The translations under genes and the position numbers were made by a program. A stretch of 64,000 nt of DNA from an uncultured Pseudomonadota bacterium. GTDB taxonomy: Bacteria; Pseudomonadota; Gammaproteobacteria; Methylococcales; Methylomonadaceae. The notes under the pieces were generated by a model, which was given only the letters and a program-made list of their open reading frames with translations, had not been told where the DNA came from and searched no databases. Numbering within the stretch: position 1 is the stretch's first letter; every line of letters starts with the position of its first letter. The stretch is from contig CAIQDI010000006.1 in assembly GCA_903870545.1 (NCBI GenBank), forward strand, positions 124,001 through 188,000. Reading direction: 5' to 3'. Shown here piece by piece: positions 1 through 9,202 of the stretch.

Positions 1-79
1 TAAGCAAAGTAATATGTTAATGACTGTCTTGGTAAAAACGTATCGTGAAAACGGAAATAGTCAAAATGATATTAAATAG
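1..79 (+). CDS. pilO: Type IV pilus inner-membrane protein PilO, C-terminal end only
   Basis: The reading frame that starts at base 2 runs to a TAG stop at 77-79 and gives a tail containing MLMTVLVKTYRE. This resembles the end of PilO, which usually finishes in a beta strand followed by a TYRY-like motif. PilO forms, with PilN and PilP, the inner-membrane alignment complex of the type IV pilus machine. The gene is cut by the window edge. Its end overlaps the preferred pilP start by 14 bases, as expected in a pilMNOPQ operon. The call rests mainly on position, since only about 25 residues are visible. Confidence 0.6.
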   Translation, partial: KQSNMLMTVLVKTYRENGNSQNDIK

Positions 80-626
80 TCCGCCGATATTTTCGCGCAT
101 TCGTTTTTCACTGATTATTGTTATAACACTTCAGTTAACCGGTTGCGATAACCATAACTTTAGCGATTTGCAGAATTACATTGCCAGCATTAAAGTGAGT
201 CCTCAGGCACCTATTAAACCGCTGCCTGACTTCAAAATAGTCGAACCATTTGTTTTCAAATTCACTGAAAATTTACGCGATCCATTTAAACCGGTCGAAA
301 AAATTAAAACCGCTGCCGAACAAGAGGTTGAAATAGAAGAGCCTGACAACGGAATACACCCAGATGCGAGTCGTATCAAAGAGCCACTCGAAGCCTTTAC
401 AATTAGCGGCATCAGAATGGTTGGCACGGTAAACATGAAATCCGTTTTGTGGGGCTTGGTCAAAAATGAAAATACTATTTATCGCGTCAAAATTGGTAAT
501 TATCTCGGAAAAAATGACGGCATAATCACTCATATCTACAAAGATAAAATCGACATAATCGAAATTATGCCAAATAAACCAGGGCGTTTCGTCGAACAGC
601 CTACGACTTTAACTTTAGCGGAGTAG
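66..626 (+). CDS. pilP: Type IV pilus assembly lipoprotein PilP
   Basis: PilP is an inner-membrane lipoprotein that links the PilM-N-O platform to the PilQ secretin. The protein has a hydrophobic leader ending in the lipobox LTGC, a proline-rich linker, and a C-terminal beta domain with the family signature around GTVNMKSVLWGLVKN and YRVKIGNYLGKNDG. I chose the ATG at 66 (186 residues) because it leaves a normal-length lipoprotein signal and has GGAAA about nine bases upstream. An in-frame GTG at 45 would add seven residues. The gene lies four bases before pilQ and is certainly co-transcribed with it. Confidence 0.92.
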   Translation: MILNSPPIFSRIRFSLIIVITLQLTGCDNHNFSDLQNYIASIKVSPQAPIKPLPDFKIVEPFVFKFTENLRDPFKPVEKIKTAAEQEVEIEEPDNGIHPDASRIKEPLEAFTISGIRMVGTVNMKSVLWGLVKNENTIYRVKIGNYLGKNDGIITHIYKDKIDIIEIMPNKPGRFVEQPTTLTLAE

Positions 627-629
627 TTA

Positions 630-2999
630 ATGATTTTGAAAAAAAGTTCAAAGTTGAATACCTTAATAATAACTTGGCTGCTACTTTTTCTGCCTGTTAT
701 AACATACGCAGCCATGCCAACGTTATCAGCGATTAACTTTACCTCGCAATCTAACGATAGATTACAGGTACAAATAGAATTGTCTGACACCGCTGCTGCA
801 CCCAAAGTTTTTAAAACAGACAATCCGACGCAAGTAGTACTGGACTTTACCGGTGTGAAAAATGGGTTGCCGAAAAAAATCTACCCCATCAATCAAGGTC
901 CCGCTTTGAATGCTTATGTGATTGAAGCAGATGGTCGAGTGCGTGTAATTTTAAATTTACTTGAGCCGATTCCATTCGATATAAAAACCGAAGGCAACAA
1001 AGTTTTTCTGACTTTAACACCCGCTCTTGATACGAAATCCGCTCTTGCTACTAAACCAGTCACAAAACCAATAACCAAATTGAACACGCCCCCAACGACT
1101 AAAGCTATGAATGCTGTGGTAGCGGCATTCATTCCAGAACAGAGGATTAGCGGTTTTGATTTTAAGCGCGGGGACAAAGGTGAAGGACGAATTGTCGTGT
1201 CGTTGGCAAACCCGAATACTATCGTCAATTCTAAAAAAGAAGACGGAAAAGTCATTATCAATTTTTTAAATACGCAATTACCACAAAATTTGGCGAAGCG
1301 TTTAGATGTATCAGAATTTGCCACACCCGTTAAATTTATTGACACCACTTCCGTAAAAAAAGAAACCACTTTGACGATTACAACAGTAAATGATCTTTAT
1401 GATTATTCGGTGTTTCAAATCGATGGTTTGTTGACAGTTGAATTCCGTCCGTTGACCGATGAAGAAAAAGAAAAGCAGGAAAAAGAGCGGGTGAAATACA
1501 CCGGTGATCGATTGTCGCTTAATTTTCAGGATATTGAAATTCGCCACATTATTTCCATTCTGGCAGAATTTACCGGGCAAAACATGGTTGCCGGCGATGA
1601 TGTGGCGGGAAATATTACCTTAAAACTCGATGATTTACCTTGGGATGAAGCCCTTGATTTTATTATGATGACTAAGGATTTGGGTAAATATCAAACTAGC
1701 AACGTAACGTTAATTTCACCGCTCGACAAAATTAAAGATTACAAAGAAAAGCAGCAAAAAATGGAAGAGGTTGTCGAAAAGTCGGACGTGCTGGTAACGG
1801 AATATCTTAAAATCAATTATGCGAAAGCGGAGAGCTTTAAAAATTTATTGAATGGTTTGGATACCGGTGCGTTTGGAAGTTGTGGTGCGAATAACGAAAT
1901 GAACAGCAGCAATATGAGTGTGAGTTCAAGTGGTAGTTCGTCTATCAATAAGGCAGAGCGGCAACAGCAGCCACAAACCCCACAAAATAATGAACCCGCT
2001 CCCATGATTGAACCCAGCATGGGCATGGGGATGAAAGAAAATACAAATGGTGCTAACAATATAGAAGCTAATCGCTTGTTATCGACACGCGGCTCGGCAA
2101 TTGTTGATTCACGCACCAATACGTTAATTGTTAAAGATACCACCAAAAAATTGGAGGAAGTCCGAAAACTGGTTCACAAATTAGACGTACCTGTACAACA
2201 AGTGATGATTGAATCACGCATTGTCATCGCGGATGATACATTCGCGAAAAATCTAGGTGTTAAATTTGGCGCGGCTAAACAAGGGGTAGTCGGTGGTGAC
2301 ACCGGTTATGCGATTGGGGGTACTGGCACAAAAGGTTCCACCACCTCGAATGCTGACGGCTCGGTCGGTGTATTAAATGATTCATCACTGGTCGATTTAG
2401 GCGCAGGTGCGATTGGCTCAACTCCTGTCGGTGCCTTAGGTATGACGTTAGCCAAAGGCGCAGATTATGTTTTAAACTTAGAAGTACAAGCTCTGCAATC
2501 GGATGGTCGCGGTGAAAGTATTTCAAATCCGCGCGTCATGACTATGAATCGCTGTACCGCGCACATTGTGCAAGGTGTGCAAGTTCCATATAGTGCGGCG
2601 ACGGCTCTTGGCTCAACAGCCATACCGCAAACACAGTTTAAAGATGCCACGTTAGCGTTAAATGTTACGCCGCAAATTACACCAAGTGGTTCCGTGCTAA
2701 TGAATTTAGTGATTAAAAAAGACAACGTGAACGAAGCGGCTAGTGTGGGTTTAAATGGCAACAAAGTATTAGATAAACGTGAAATTCAAACGTCAGTGTT
2801 AGTCAAAGACGGTGAAACGATTGTGCTAGGCGGTGTCTACGAAGACAACGATTCGCAGAGTAAAAACAAAATTCCGTTTTTTGCGGATTTACCGTGGGTG
2901 GGTTATTTATTCACCAATAGTCAAAACAAAAATAGTAAAAAAGAACTATTGATTTTCGTTACGCCCAAAATTGTCAAAGACAACGTGGCGGCTCAATAA
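630..2999 (+). CDS. pilQ: Type IV pilus secretin PilQ
   Basis: PilQ forms the outer-membrane ring through which the type IV pilus passes. The 789-residue protein has a signal peptide ending near TYAAM, then two AMIN-type beta domains (about residues 30-130 and 170-275) that in homologues bind peptidoglycan. An STN domain follows near 293-350, then secretin N-domains near 385-530 and the C-terminal secretin barrel near 625-785, ending with the typical LLIFVTPKIV. A Ser/Gln/Pro/Met-rich low-complexity insert at about 415-480 interrupts the N-domain and is common in PilQ. Length and domain order match the family. It is the last pilus gene before aroK. Confidence 0.96.
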   Translation: MILKKSSKLNTLIITWLLLFLPVITYAAMPTLSAINFTSQSNDRLQVQIELSDTAAAPKVFKTDNPTQVVLDFTGVKNGLPKKIYPINQGPALNAYVIEADGRVRVILNLLEPIPFDIKTEGNKVFLTLTPALDTKSALATKPVTKPITKLNTPPTTKAMNAVVAAFIPEQRISGFDFKRGDKGEGRIVVSLANPNTIVNSKKEDGKVIINFLNTQLPQNLAKRLDVSEFATPVKFIDTTSVKKETTLTITTVNDLYDYSVFQIDGLLTVEFRPLTDEEKEKQEKERVKYTGDRLSLNFQDIEIRHIISILAEFTGQNMVAGDDVAGNITLKLDDLPWDEALDFIMMTKDLGKYQTSNVTLISPLDKIKDYKEKQQKMEEVVEKSDVLVTEYLKINYAKAESFKNLLNGLDTGAFGSCGANNEMNSSNMSVSSSGSSSINKAERQQQPQTPQNNEPAPMIEPSMGMGMKENTNGANNIEANRLLSTRGSAIVDSRTNTLIVKDTTKKLEEVRKLVHKLDVPVQQVMIESRIVIADDTFAKNLGVKFGAAKQGVVGGDTGYAIGGTGTKGSTTSNADGSVGVLNDSSLVDLGAGAIGSTPVGALGMTLAKGADYVLNLEVQALQSDGRGESISNPRVMTMNRCTAHIVQGVQVPYSAATALGSTAIPQTQFKDATLALNVTPQITPSGSVLMNLVIKKDNVNEAASVGLNGNKVLDKREIQTSVLVKDGETIVLGGVYEDNDSQSKNKIPFFADLPWVGYLFTNSQNKNSKKELLIFVTPKIVKDNVAAQ

Positions 3000-3034
3000 A
3001 TTCACATTATGAAGTTAAAGCAAACTAGGGAAGC

Positions 3035-3562
3035 ATGAAACAATCTGAAAATATTTATTTAGTGGGTCTGATGGGTGCTGGTAAAACCACTATTGGGCGA
3101 CAACTAGCGCGTACATTGAAATTACCGTTTTACGATAGTGACAAAGCTATCGAAGAACACACCGGTGTTGATGTGGCGACCATTTTTGAATTTGAAGGCG
3201 AAGAAGGATTTCGTAACCGCGAACAAAAAATGTTGAAGCAACTCACCGAGCTTAAAGGCATTATTTTAGCGACGGGTGGCGGGGCAATTTTACGCGAAGA
3301 AAATCGGCAATTACTCATGAAAAATGGCTTTGTTGTCTATTTACATTGTGATGTCGATAATTTACTCGAACGCACACGCCGCGATTTTCATCGCCCGTTG
3401 CTGAATACGGAGGAAGATCCACGCAATCGCCTTGAAGCCTTATTGAATGAACGTAAACCGTTGTATTCAGGCTGTGCCGATTTAACGGTCGATACAGGTA
3501 TTATGCAAAGTAAAGATGTGGTGATTCAAATTTTAGATATTTACGAAGCGATTCAAAATTAA
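3035..3562 (+). CDS. aroK: Shikimate kinase
   Basis: This enzyme phosphorylates shikimate at the 3-hydroxyl with ATP, the fifth step of chorismate synthesis, in the cytoplasm. The P-loop GLMGAGKTT is at residues 11-19, the shikimate-binding DSDKAIE motif is near 34-40, and the substrate-binding GGGA lies near 80. The LID arginines fall in [11 protein letters not shown]. Its 175 residues match the family. It follows pilQ by 35 bases and precedes aroB by 14 bases. The pilQ-aroK-aroB order is conserved in gammaproteobacteria. Confidence 0.97.
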   Translation: MKQSENIYLVGLMGAGKTTIGRQLARTLKLPFYDSDKAIEEHTGVDVATIFEFEGEEGFRNREQKMLKQLTELKGIILATGGGAILREENRQLLMKNGFVVYLHCDVDNLLERTRRDFHRPLLNTEEDPRNRLEALLNERKPLYSGCADLTVDTGIMQSKDVVIQILDIYEAIQN

Positions 3563-3576
3563 CATCAGGCTCCCGC

Positions 3577-4656
3577 ATGAAAACATTAACCGTCGCGTTA
3601 GGTGAACGCAGTTATCCGATTTACATTGGCGACAATTTACTTGTTGAAGCCGATTTATTAACGCGCCACATTCAATCAAAACAAGTGCTGATTGTGACGA
3701 ACGAAACGATTGCGCCTTTGTATTTAGAACCGGTGTTGCAGAATCTGAGCGCGTATCAAGTTGAAAGTGTGATTTTGCCAGACGGTGAACAATTCAAAAC
3801 ATTGGACTCGGTCAATGTTATTTTTGATCAATTACTCGCGTATAAATTTAGTCGAAATGCGACGTTGATTGCGTTGGGCGGCGGTGTTATTGGCGATATG
3901 GGCGGATTTGCGGCGGCGTGTTATCAACGTGGCATTGCGTTTATTCAAATTCCCACGACATTATTGGCGCAAGTCGATTCGTCGGTCGGCGGCAAAACCG
4001 GCGTAAATCACCCGCTCGGTAAAAATATGATTGGCGCGTTTTATCAACCAAAATCAGTCATTATTGATGTTGATGTGTTGGCGACGTTGGATAATCGCCA
4101 ATTTGCGGCGGGGTTAGCGGAAGTGATTAAATACGGCTTGATTCGAGATTTGGAATTTTTCGTTTGGTTAGAAGAAAATATCGACGCTTTATTGGCGCGA
4201 GATAAAACCGCCCTCACCTTTGCAATTGAGTATTCCTGCCGCATGAAAGCCGAAGTGGTTGCCGAAGACGAACACGAAGGCGGCGTTCGGGCGACATTGA
4301 ATTTAGGTCATACATTTGGACACGCCATTGAAACCGGCATGGGTTACGGAACCTATTTGCACGGCGAGGCGGTTGCCATTGGAACCTGTTTGGCGGCGGA
4401 TTTATCACACCGAAAAGGTTTGTTAACGGCGGAAGATGTGGCGCGAATTGTGGCTTTATTTGAACGAGCAAACTTGCCGGTGAAATCACCTGCTGAATTA
4501 AGTGCCGAGCGTTTTGTTGAGTTAATGGCGGTGGATAAAAAAAATGTAGACGGTGCAATTCGCGTGATTTTGCTCGATTCGATTGGCAAAGCAACTTTGC
4601 CAATGAATATTGATAATGTGTCTTTGATACAAACGCTACAAACTTATGGCAGATAA
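3577..4656 (+). CDS. aroB: 3-dehydroquinate synthase
   Basis: AroB converts DAHP to 3-dehydroquinate, the second step of the shikimate pathway, using NAD+ and a divalent metal. Visible motifs are the NAD-binding [13 protein letters not shown] near residue 104, the [19 protein letters not shown] segment, and the metal ligands in [11 protein letters not shown] and [10 protein letters not shown]. The 359-residue length is standard. Its 3' end overlaps the following damX-like gene by 11 bases, so the two are probably translationally coupled. Confidence 0.97.
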   Translation: MKTLTVALGERSYPIYIGDNLLVEADLLTRHIQSKQVLIVTNETIAPLYLEPVLQNLSAYQVESVILPDGEQFKTLDSVNVIFDQLLAYKFSRNATLIALGGGVIGDMGGFAAACYQRGIAFIQIPTTLLAQVDSSVGGKTGVNHPLGKNMIGAFYQPKSVIIDVDVLATLDNRQFAAGLAEVIKYGLIRDLEFFVWLEENIDALLARDKTALTFAIEYSCRMKAEVVAEDEHEGGVRATLNLGHTFGHAIETGMGYGTYLHGEAVAIGTCLAADLSHRKGLLTAEDVARIVALFERANLPVKSPAELSAERFVELMAVDKKNVDGAIRVILLDSIGKATLPMNIDNVSLIQTLQTYGR

Positions 4657-6376
4657 CCATCAGTTTTCGACTGGGTTAAATCACGGCTCTTTCGATGACG
4701 AAGAGCTGAATATTCTGCCGCTTATCACGAAAGAACGAACGCAAAAATTCGAGTTATTACTACATTTGATTCCGAATTTGAAACAGCATTTAATCGTGTC
4801 CGGCGCGTCGGGAATTGGCAAAACATTGTTGCTCGATATGCTTTACGATATTGACAGCGAAGCGTGGCAATGTTGTTTTGTGCAAGGTAGCGTGGAGTTG
4901 AGTTTTGAAACAATTGAAGCGCAATTAACAAAAATCATGTCGCGAAACCGGTACGCATCGCTCCATCAAGCGTTTCAAGACTTTCAAGACCAACATAAAA
5001 AAATCGTATTGATTGTGGATGATGCTGGTTTATTGGTGTCAGGCTTAATGACGACGCTAATCGATTACGCTTTAGGTCAACCCGCGTTGAAATTGATTTT
5101 TTCGTTAACGCCGGAAGCGCGGCAAAATCATCGACAAACCGATAAAGCGTTGGATAACTGCTATTTGCTCGAAATTCCCACCTTAACAAAACGCCAATGT
5201 GCGGTTTTTTTACGTCATTTAGCCGCTAAACCACGAACTTATGGCACGTTGCAAACGATGGACGCAAAGCTACTCGATAAAATCTATCGGGAAACGCAGG
5301 GCATTCCGGCACGGTTGATTAGTCATTTCGCCAAATTTTCACGCGAAAAACAAAATGATTACACCAAATGGTTATGGGCGTTTGTGGGTTTAATTATTTT
5401 GGCAATGGCAATCAATCAAAGTGTGCGTTATTTCAAAGAAAAATCCGAAAATGACGTACCTATTTTACCCGTTGAAAAAGTAGAAATCGTTGAAAAATCA
5501 CCTGTTGTTCAAGCAGAAAAACCGTCCACTGAATCACAACCCCAAACGGAACAAGATATTGTTATTCCTGAATTTCAGTTAGATATTGAAAAAAGCATTG
5601 TCTCCGCACCAACAAATCCGCCAGCAGAAATGACGGCACTGGTTGACAAAAAACCAGAAACCACGCCGATTGTTGCGTCAGAAAAAGTAGCCGAACCGAT
5701 TCAATCTATATCTGAACCCGTTAAAGTTACGCCAATAGTTGAACCGCCACTCACTGAATCCGAAACAGTCATTGTGGCACCAGCGTTACCTGTTGTAATT
5801 GAAATGGTCAAACCCATTTCTTCGCCTGTTATTGCCTTTCCAAAAATTGAACCGGCAGCTGGCATGAGAATACAAGCATTGCCCGAAAAATCAAAAATCG
5901 ACATCACGCCCATTCTCGCGCCAGAAATAAAAGCGGTCAAAGAAATCAAAATTGAACCCGTTAAAAAAGTCGAAATCAAACCGATTGAAAAACCTGCGGA
6001 AGTAAAAAAACCTGAACCGGTAAAAGTAGAACCGATACAAAAAATTGAACCGAAATCCACCAAAGAAAAAATAGTCATCAATCATCAGAAAATAAAAAAT
6101 GACACGAAAGAAAATGTTGCCGCAATCGCGCCACCTGTCGTCGGACATTACACGTTACAATTGATTACGCTTTCCAGCGATGCCGCCATTACGCAATTTC
6201 AAAAAAAACATCCCGCATTAAGCAAAAATTTTCGCGTCGTGAAATCCGGTAGCGCAGGACAAGAACGATTTGCGTTAATGTACGGCGGTTTTGAAAATAC
6301 AGAACAAGCCACTAAAGCGCGACGAACTTTACCGGCTGAATTTGCCAACGCTTTTCCACGAAAACTAAAGCCCTAA
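4646..6376 (+). CDS. damX: DamX-like AAA ATPase with C-terminal SPOR domain
   Basis: The N-terminal half (about 30-230) is an AAA/ExeA-type ATPase with a Walker A GASGIGKT near residue 52 and a Walker B-like IVLIVDDA. A single membrane segment lies near 242-262, followed by a long Pro/Glu/Lys/Val-rich linker with many KVEI and PVKVEP repeats. A SPOR domain occupies about 500-576 ([11 protein letters not shown]). SPOR domains bind denuded septal peptidoglycan, so a role in cell division is likely. Position directly after aroB is the hallmark of damX. E. coli DamX lacks an intact ATPase region, whereas the N-terminal ATPase here appears intact. Whether it hydrolyses ATP is unknown. Confidence 0.85.
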   Translation: MADNHQFSTGLNHGSFDDEELNILPLITKERTQKFELLLHLIPNLKQHLIVSGASGIGKTLLLDMLYDIDSEAWQCCFVQGSVELSFETIEAQLTKIMSRNRYASLHQAFQDFQDQHKKIVLIVDDAGLLVSGLMTTLIDYALGQPALKLIFSLTPEARQNHRQTDKALDNCYLLEIPTLTKRQCAVFLRHLAAKPRTYGTLQTMDAKLLDKIYRETQGIPARLISHFAKFSREKQNDYTKWLWAFVGLIILAMAINQSVRYFKEKSENDVPILPVEKVEIVEKSPVVQAEKPSTESQPQTEQDIVIPEFQLDIEKSIVSAPTNPPAEMTALVDKKPETTPIVASEKVAEPIQSISEPVKVTPIVEPPLTESETVIVAPALPVVIEMVKPISSPVIAFPKIEPAAGMRIQALPEKSKIDITPILAPEIKAVKEIKIEPVKKVEIKPIEKPAEVKKPEPVKVEPIQKIEPKSTKEKIVINHQKIKNDTKENVAAIAPPVVGHYTLQLITLSSDAAITQFQKKHPALSKNFRVVKSGSAGQERFALMYGGFENTEQATKARRTLPAEFANAFPRKLKP

Positions 6377-6388
6377 TTTTTAAATACT

Positions 6389-7456
6389 ATGACTACATTA
6401 AAAAACGATACCTTTATCAAAGCCTTGTTGAAACAACCCACCGAATACACACCGATTTGGATGATGCGCCAAGCCGGACGTTATTTGCCCGAATATCGCC
6501 AAGTGCGCGAACAAGCGGGAAGTTTTATGGCCGTTTGCACCAATCCCGAATTAGCCTGTGAAGTGACATTGCAACCATTACGCCGATTTGATTTTGATGC
6601 GGCGATTTTGTTTTCGGATATTTTGACCATTCCCGATGCCATGGGTTTGGGTTTATATTTCACCGAAGGCGAAGGCCCAAAATTTAAAAATCCGTTACGC
6701 ACCGCAGCCGATATTGAAAAGTTGCCCATTCCTTATCCTGAAATAGAATTGCGTTATGTGATGGATGCGGTGCGTTTAATCCGTAAAAATTTGAATGGCA
6801 GTGTGCCGTTGATTGGTTTTTCGGGCAGCCCGTGGACGTTGGCAACTTACATGATTGAAGGCGGCAGCAGCAAAAATTTCGCCAAAGTCAAAGCGTTGAT
6901 GTACAACGAACCGGCGTTAATGCACAAATTATTGGATAAATTAGCGAAATCTGTCGCGGCGTATTTGAACGCACAAATTGCAGAGGGCGCACAAGCTGTG
7001 ATGCTTTTTGATACCTGGGGCGGAATGTTAAGCGGCGACGATTACAAAGAATTTTCGCTGCATTACGCGCAACAAGTGCGTTCGTTGTTGAAAACTGAAA
7101 TCGACGGTCAACGGATTCCCACCGTTTTATTTACCAAAGGCGGCGGTTTATGGCTCGAAGACATGGCGGCAGCAGGTTATGACGCGCTGGGTTTAGATTG
7201 GCAAACCGATATTCATCATGCTCGGGCGCGAGTCGGTTCTCACGTTGCGTTGCAAGGAAATTTAGACCCGCTCGCGTTGTATGCCAAACCTGAAATCATT
7301 ACGGAAAAAGTAAAAACGATTTTACAAAAATACGGTCACGGCTCGGGTCACGTTTTCAATTTGGGACACGGAATTTTGCCCGACATCAATCCTGAACACG
7401 TTAAAACGATGGTGGATGCGGTGCATGAACATAGTCGCGTTTATCACCAAGGTTAA
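6389..7456 (+). CDS. hemE: Uroporphyrinogen decarboxylase
   Basis: HemE removes four carboxyl groups from uroporphyrinogen III to give coproporphyrinogen III in heme synthesis. The signature [16 protein letters not shown] is near residue 22, with the catalytic Asp in [14 protein letters not shown] near 72-85. The family segments [17 protein letters not shown] and GLDWQTDI are intact. The 355-residue length is normal. It begins 13 bases after the damX-like gene and ends just before glk, so it is probably in the same transcript. Confidence 0.97.
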   Translation: MTTLKNDTFIKALLKQPTEYTPIWMMRQAGRYLPEYRQVREQAGSFMAVCTNPELACEVTLQPLRRFDFDAAILFSDILTIPDAMGLGLYFTEGEGPKFKNPLRTAADIEKLPIPYPEIELRYVMDAVRLIRKNLNGSVPLIGFSGSPWTLATYMIEGGSSKNFAKVKALMYNEPALMHKLLDKLAKSVAAYLNAQIAEGAQAVMLFDTWGGMLSGDDYKEFSLHYAQQVRSLLKTEIDGQRIPTVLFTKGGGLWLEDMAAAGYDALGLDWQTDIHHARARVGSHVALQGNLDPLALYAKPEIITEKVKTILQKYGHGSGHVFNLGHGILPDINPEHVKTMVDAVHEHSRVYHQG

Positions 7457-7462
7457 AATAAG

Positions 7463-8449
7463 ATGATTTTAGCAGGCGATATTGGCGGTACAAAAACATT
7501 ATTAGCCCTTTTTGAGGGTGACATTTGCGTGGCAAAACACCGTTTTGAAAGTGCGAATTACGCGACATTTCATGAATTGTTGACGGATTTTTTAGCGTTA
7601 ATTCCCACCGTAAAAATTGACACCGTTTGTTTGGGTGTCGCCGGAGCGATTGTAAACGGTGATTGCGAAACAACCAATTTACCGTGGCGATTAACCTGCC
7701 TTGAAATTGCGAAACAATTAAACGCGCAAAAAGTTTCATTACTGAATGATTTAGAAGCGGCGGCGTGGGGCGTTTTATCGTTGCCAGAAAGTGATTTTGT
7801 CGCGCTGAATCCAAACGCTAAAACGCAACGTGGAAATTGTGCGGTTTTGGCGGCGGGAACCGGTTTGGGCGAAGCGATTATTTTTCACAATGGGAAGCAA
7901 CATTTTGTCATTGCGAATGAAGGCGGGCATTGTGATTTTGCCCCGACAGACGCGCAACAGATTGAATTACTTTCGTTTATGCACGCGCGTTATCCTGATC
8001 ACGTTAGTTATGAACGATTAGTTTCTGGTGTGGGCATCGTGGCTATTTATGATTTTTTGAAACAATCGGGCGATTACGCACTTTCCACGGAGTTGGAAAC
8101 GCGATTGCAAATAGCGGACGATTCGGCAGCGATTATTAGCGCGGCAGCAATCGCGAAAAGCGACGAATTAGGTGTGGCAACGTTACAACTATTTGCGAAA
8201 ATTTACGGTGCTGAAGCCGGAAATTTAGCGTTGAAATGTTTGCCTTATGGAGGCGTGTATTTAGCGGGTGGAATTGCGGCAAAATGTTTGCCGGCATTGC
8301 AAGAAGGCGCATTTTTGGAAGGATTTTTAGCCAAAGGACGTTTTCAGCATACGCTTGAAAAAATCGCCGTGAATGTTTGTACTCAGCCAGAAGTTGGCTT
8401 ATTGGGTGCGTTGTATTTTGCACAGAATGAAAAATATGCCGATGGTTAA
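7463..8449 (+). CDS. glk: Glucokinase
   Basis: This cytoplasmic kinase makes glucose 6-phosphate from glucose and ATP. The N-terminal phosphate motif LAGDIGGTKTLLALF, the catalytic Asp segment SLLNDLEAAAWG, the ATP-binding AAGTGLGEAII and the NEGGHCDFAP motif place it in the non-ROK Glk family (Pfam Glucokinase, PF02685). The 328 residues match. It starts six bases after hemE. Methanotrophs use glucokinase for glycogen or sucrose turnover; that role is inferred. Confidence 0.93.
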   Translation: MILAGDIGGTKTLLALFEGDICVAKHRFESANYATFHELLTDFLALIPTVKIDTVCLGVAGAIVNGDCETTNLPWRLTCLEIAKQLNAQKVSLLNDLEAAAWGVLSLPESDFVALNPNAKTQRGNCAVLAAGTGLGEAIIFHNGKQHFVIANEGGHCDFAPTDAQQIELLSFMHARYPDHVSYERLVSGVGIVAIYDFLKQSGDYALSTELETRLQIADDSAAIISAAAIAKSDELGVATLQLFAKIYGAEAGNLALKCLPYGGVYLAGGIAAKCLPALQEGAFLEGFLAKGRFQHTLEKIAVNVCTQPEVGLLGALYFAQNEKYADG

Positions 8450-8489
8450 CGATACTTTTTTGTGGCATTATATAAAACCGAAAAAGGAC

Positions 8490-8520
8490 GAAACCAAGCC
8501 TACTGTGCTAGTCTGGTTTC
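8490..8520 (+). terminator. Weak hairpin after glucokinase
   Basis: GAAACCA at 8490-8496 pairs with TGGTTTC at 8514-8520, around a loop with a further partial stem. There is no T-tract, only AAAA a few bases downstream, so this may be an inefficient terminator or a leader structure in front of the heme oxygenase gene. Confidence 0.3.
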
Positions 8521-8539
8521 CAGATTAAAAACAGCGTAA

Positions 8540-9202
8540 TTGGAAGCTAAATTGACATTGTTAAACAAGCATCAACAGCCCAACACAAATTCAGACCTAC
8601 GCACGCTGCTGCGTAGTGCCACTCACACTTTTCATGTACAGCTCAATCAACATCCTTTACTCACAGGTTTAACAAAACCAGACTACCCACTGGCAAACTA
8701 TCGAAAACTACTGCTTGTTTATTTTCATCTTTATCAGGCATTGGAAGATCGGATTAGCCAATTTTTTTCAACACAATCTTGTGCATTTGATTACAGTGCG
8801 CGTTACAAGTTGCCATGGTTATTAAAAGATATTACTTTCTTCAAGGATGATCCTCATGCCGCTGGCAATGTGCCATGTCCGGCGATGATTTTGCCAGAAA
8901 TCGTTAATATGGGTCAATTGATAGGTGTACTTTATGTTCTTGAAGGGTCAACCCTCGGCGGACAATTGGTTTTCCGCAGTTTAGTTGATTATCAGAGTCT
9001 CAATCGTAACGAAGGTGCGTGTTTTTTTAACGGATATAGTGAGCGCACTCCATTACTGTGGCAGGATTTTTTGTCCTTCTCAGATATTATTTCCGGAGAT
9101 GATGCCCAGTGCCAAGCCGCTAAAGTAGCTGCCTGCCAAACTTTTCAATTATTTAAACAGATGCTCGATGATCAAGCCAATCAGGAAAAAGTACATTTAT
9201 GA
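8540..9202 (+). CDS. bphO: Biliverdin-producing heme oxygenase (BphO type)
   Basis: The enzyme opens heme to give biliverdin IX-alpha, the chromophore of bacteriophytochromes, with release of CO and iron. The probable proximal histidine lies in RSATHTFHVQLNQHPLL, and the distal helix glycines lie in LYVLEGSTLGGQLVFR. The 220 residues are close to bacterial heme oxygenases. The longest frame begins with TTG at 8540 and no ATG occurs nearby. Other in-frame TTGs at 8552 and 8558 are possible, so the start is uncertain. The stop overlaps the phytochrome start by four bases (ATGA), so chromophore maker and photoreceptor are translationally coupled. Confidence 0.9.
   Translation: MEAKLTLLNKHQQPNTNSDLRTLLRSATHTFHVQLNQHPLLTGLTKPDYPLANYRKLLLVYFHLYQALEDRISQFFSTQSCAFDYSARYKLPWLLKDITFFKDDPHAAGNVPCPAMILPEIVNMGQLIGVLYVLEGSTLGGQLVFRSLVDYQSLNRNEGACFFNGYSERTPLLWQDFLSFSDIISGDDAQCQAAKVAACQTFQLFKQMLDDQANQEKVHL

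Noticed and set aside
4646-6376. ExeA-type secretion ATPase for the damX-like gene
   Set aside because: The ATPase part is similar, but the SPOR domain at the C-terminus and the position after aroB identify it as DamX-like.
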